Shown: piece by piece, positions 12,073 through 13,302 of the stretch
Numbering within the stretch: position 1 is the first letter of the stretch
Layout: every line of letters begins with the position of its first letter
Assembly: GCA_046541355.1 (NCBI GenBank)
Contig: JBKHDM010000073.1
Span: 1 to 13,302, forward strand
Origin: CAYZHV01 sp046541355
GTDB taxonomy: Bacteria > Spirochaetota > Spirochaetia > DSM-27196 > Alkalispirochaetaceae
DNA length: 13,302 nt
Direction: 5' to 3'
Notes under the pieces: model-generated
The model's database searches: none
Seen by the model: only the letters and a program-made list of their open reading frames with translations
What the model was told of the DNA's origin: nothing
Translations under genes and position numbers: made by a program

Positions 12073-13302
12073 ATGGAAGAACGAAAGGTCAAAATAAGAA
12101 TCGAGGGACTCTACAAGATATTCGGTAAACAGCCGGATCGAGCCCGAAAGATGGTAGACGAGGGCTACTCCAAGGAGGAGATCCTCTCAAAGACCGGCTG
12201 CGCGATAGGTGTTGCAAACGCGACCTTCGATGTCTACGACGGAGAGACCCTGGTGGTTATGGGGCTGTCCGGAAGCGGCAAGTCGACCCTCGTTCGCTGC
12301 GTCAACAGAATTCATGAGCCGACCTTCGGGAAAGTCTATGTGGACGACGAGGATGTCACAGCTCTCGGCCCCGACGCTCTCAGGGAGCTCCGGCGTAAAA
12401 AGTTCGGGATGGTGTTTCAGAGCTTCGCCCTCATGCCTCACAAGACGGTCTATGAGAACGTGGAGTTCGGCCTCGAGATTCAGAACTACCCGATTGATGA
12501 ACGGCGCCGGAAATCAACCGCGGCTCTCGAGCAGGTCGGCCTCAAGGGGTGGGGAGACTACTACCCGGCGAACCTCTCGGGAGGTATGAAGCAGCGGGTG
12601 GGTCTCGCCCGCGCCCTCGCCGTCGATCCGGACGTTATGCTCATGGATGAGGCGTTCAGCGCCCTCGACCCCCTCATCCGCACGGACATGCAGAATGAGC
12701 TGCTCGCCCTCGAGAGCGAGGTAAGGAAAACAATTCTTTTTATTACTCATGACCTCGACGAGGCGCTCAAGATGGGTGACCGGATTGTCCTCATGAAAGA
12801 CGGCAAGGTGGTACAGATCGGGACGTCCGAGGAGATTCTCACAAAGCCCGCTGATGAGTACGTTGCCCGATTCGTGGAAAACGTCGACATAACCAAAGTG
12901 CTCACCGCCCAGGACATCATGCGCAAGGCGCGAAACGTCGCCTTCGTAAAGGACGGCCCCCGGACCGCCCTGCACACGATGAAAGAGGCGGGACTCTCCG
13001 GCATTTTCGTGGTCAAACAGAATCACGAGCTCGTCGGACACGTCACGGCTGAGCGAGCCGCAGAGGCGGCCAAGAAAGAAGAGAAGTGGCTCGAGCACAT
13101 TACCAACAAGGATGAGGTCCCCACAGTAGGGCTCGAGGTGCCGATTCGGCAGATCTTTCCCCTCGTCGCCGAGTCCCGCAACCCCGTAGCCGTCACGGAC
13201 GAGAAAAACATCCTGAAAGGGGTGATCGTCCGGGGCGCTGTCCTCGCCTCCCTCGCCGAGCGGCAGATTGACGTCGACGCGGCGAGCAGTAACGGAAACG
13301 GC
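12073..13302 (+). CDS. proV: Glycine betaine/proline ABC transporter ATPase, 3' partial
   Basis: ATP-binding subunit of a ProVWX/OpuA-type osmoprotectant importer, acting on the cytoplasmic face of the membrane. The 410 codons in view have no stop, so the gene continues past the right edge. The segment before Walker A (FGKQPDRARKMVDEGYSKEE, about 17-36) is the characteristic ProV/OpuAA insertion. Also visible are Walker A GLSGSGKST (64-72), Q-loop Q116 in FQSFALMP, ABC signature LSGGMKQ (168-174), Walker B VMLMDE with D192 and E193, and H-loop H226. Two CBS-like domains (about 275-395) follow, which in OpuA sense ionic strength. The family is usually near 400 residues and the last residues in view are low-complexity, so the end is probably close. 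Permease and binding-protein genes would be expected beyond the window. Confidence 0.93.
   Translation, partial: MEERKVKIRIEGLYKIFGKQPDRARKMVDEGYSKEEILSKTGCAIGVANATFDVYDGETLVVMGLSGSGKSTLVRCVNRIHEPTFGKVYVDDEDVTALGPDALRELRRKKFGMVFQSFALMPHKTVYENVEFGLEIQNYPIDERRRKSTAALEQVGLKGWGDYYPANLSGGMKQRVGLARALAVDPDVMLMDEAFSALDPLIRTDMQNELLALESEVRKTILFITHDLDEALKMGDRIVLMKDGKVVQIGTSEEILTKPADEYVARFVENVDITKVLTAQDIMRKARNVAFVKDGPRTALHTMKEAGLSGIFVVKQNHELVGHVTAERAAEAAKKEEKWLEHITNKDEVPTVGLEVPIRQIFPLVAESRNPVAVTDEKNILKGVIVRGAVLASLAERQIDVDAASSNGNG

Overview
The window looks like a chromosomal segment of a GC-rich spirochaete, possibly a free-living or halotolerant Spirochaetales. Three things suggest this. The phenylalanyl-tRNA synthetase genes at the left are of the archaeal/eukaryotic type, which spirochaetes are known to carry in place of the usual bacterial form. 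The codon use is strongly GC-rich. A ProV/OpuAA-type osmoprotectant transporter sits at the right edge. The taxonomic call is inference and no rRNA is present to confirm it.

Layout. Bases 1-211 are an intergenic leader with a strong extended -10 immediately before pheS. Bases 212-4464 (+) hold a compact pheS-pheT-hypothetical unit: the first two genes overlap by 8 bp and the third starts 4 bp after pheT. Bases 4467-5015 (-) encode a soluble DUF1707/LiaF-C-like protein. Bases 5114-6150 (+) hold an unrecognised 92-residue protein overlapping by ATGA an orphan ParA/Soj-like ATPase; there is no parB. Bases 6136-11121 (-) hold a three-gene signalling operon, read right to left: a PAS/hybrid histidine-kinase-like protein, a CheB-CheR-PAS-PAS fusion, and a single-domain response regulator. 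All three are joined by gene overlaps. Bases 11200-11796 (-) are thrH (phosphoserine phosphatase/homoserine phosphotransferase). An AT-rich intergenic stretch follows (11811-12072), then a proV-like ABC ATPase that runs off the right edge still open.

The most unusual point is in the signalling operon. The kinase-like protein keeps the sequence around the H-box, but the phospho-accepting histidine is replaced by tyrosine (codon TAC at 10510-10512), and its G2 nucleotide-binding loop is also altered. Its receiver domain is intact. The operon therefore couples a probable pseudo-kinase to a receptor-modification enzyme pair (methylesterase plus methyltransferase) and to a free receiver, with no CheA, CheW or receptor gene in view. 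It lies tail-to-tail (15-bp overlap) with an orphan ParA unit; orphan ParA-like ATPases position chemosensory clusters in some bacteria, but a link here is only speculation.

A second theme is transcription/translation initiation. pheS and thrH each have an extended -10 of the form TGCTATAnn placed 5-7 nt before an ATG without a Shine-Dalgarno sequence, predicting leaderless mRNAs. The hybrid-kinase gene has a -35/-10 pair predicting a leader of only about 5-7 nt. The DUF1707 gene uses a similar TGCTATCAT but with a leader and a GGAGG site. No tRNA, rRNA, CRISPR array or insertion sequence was seen.
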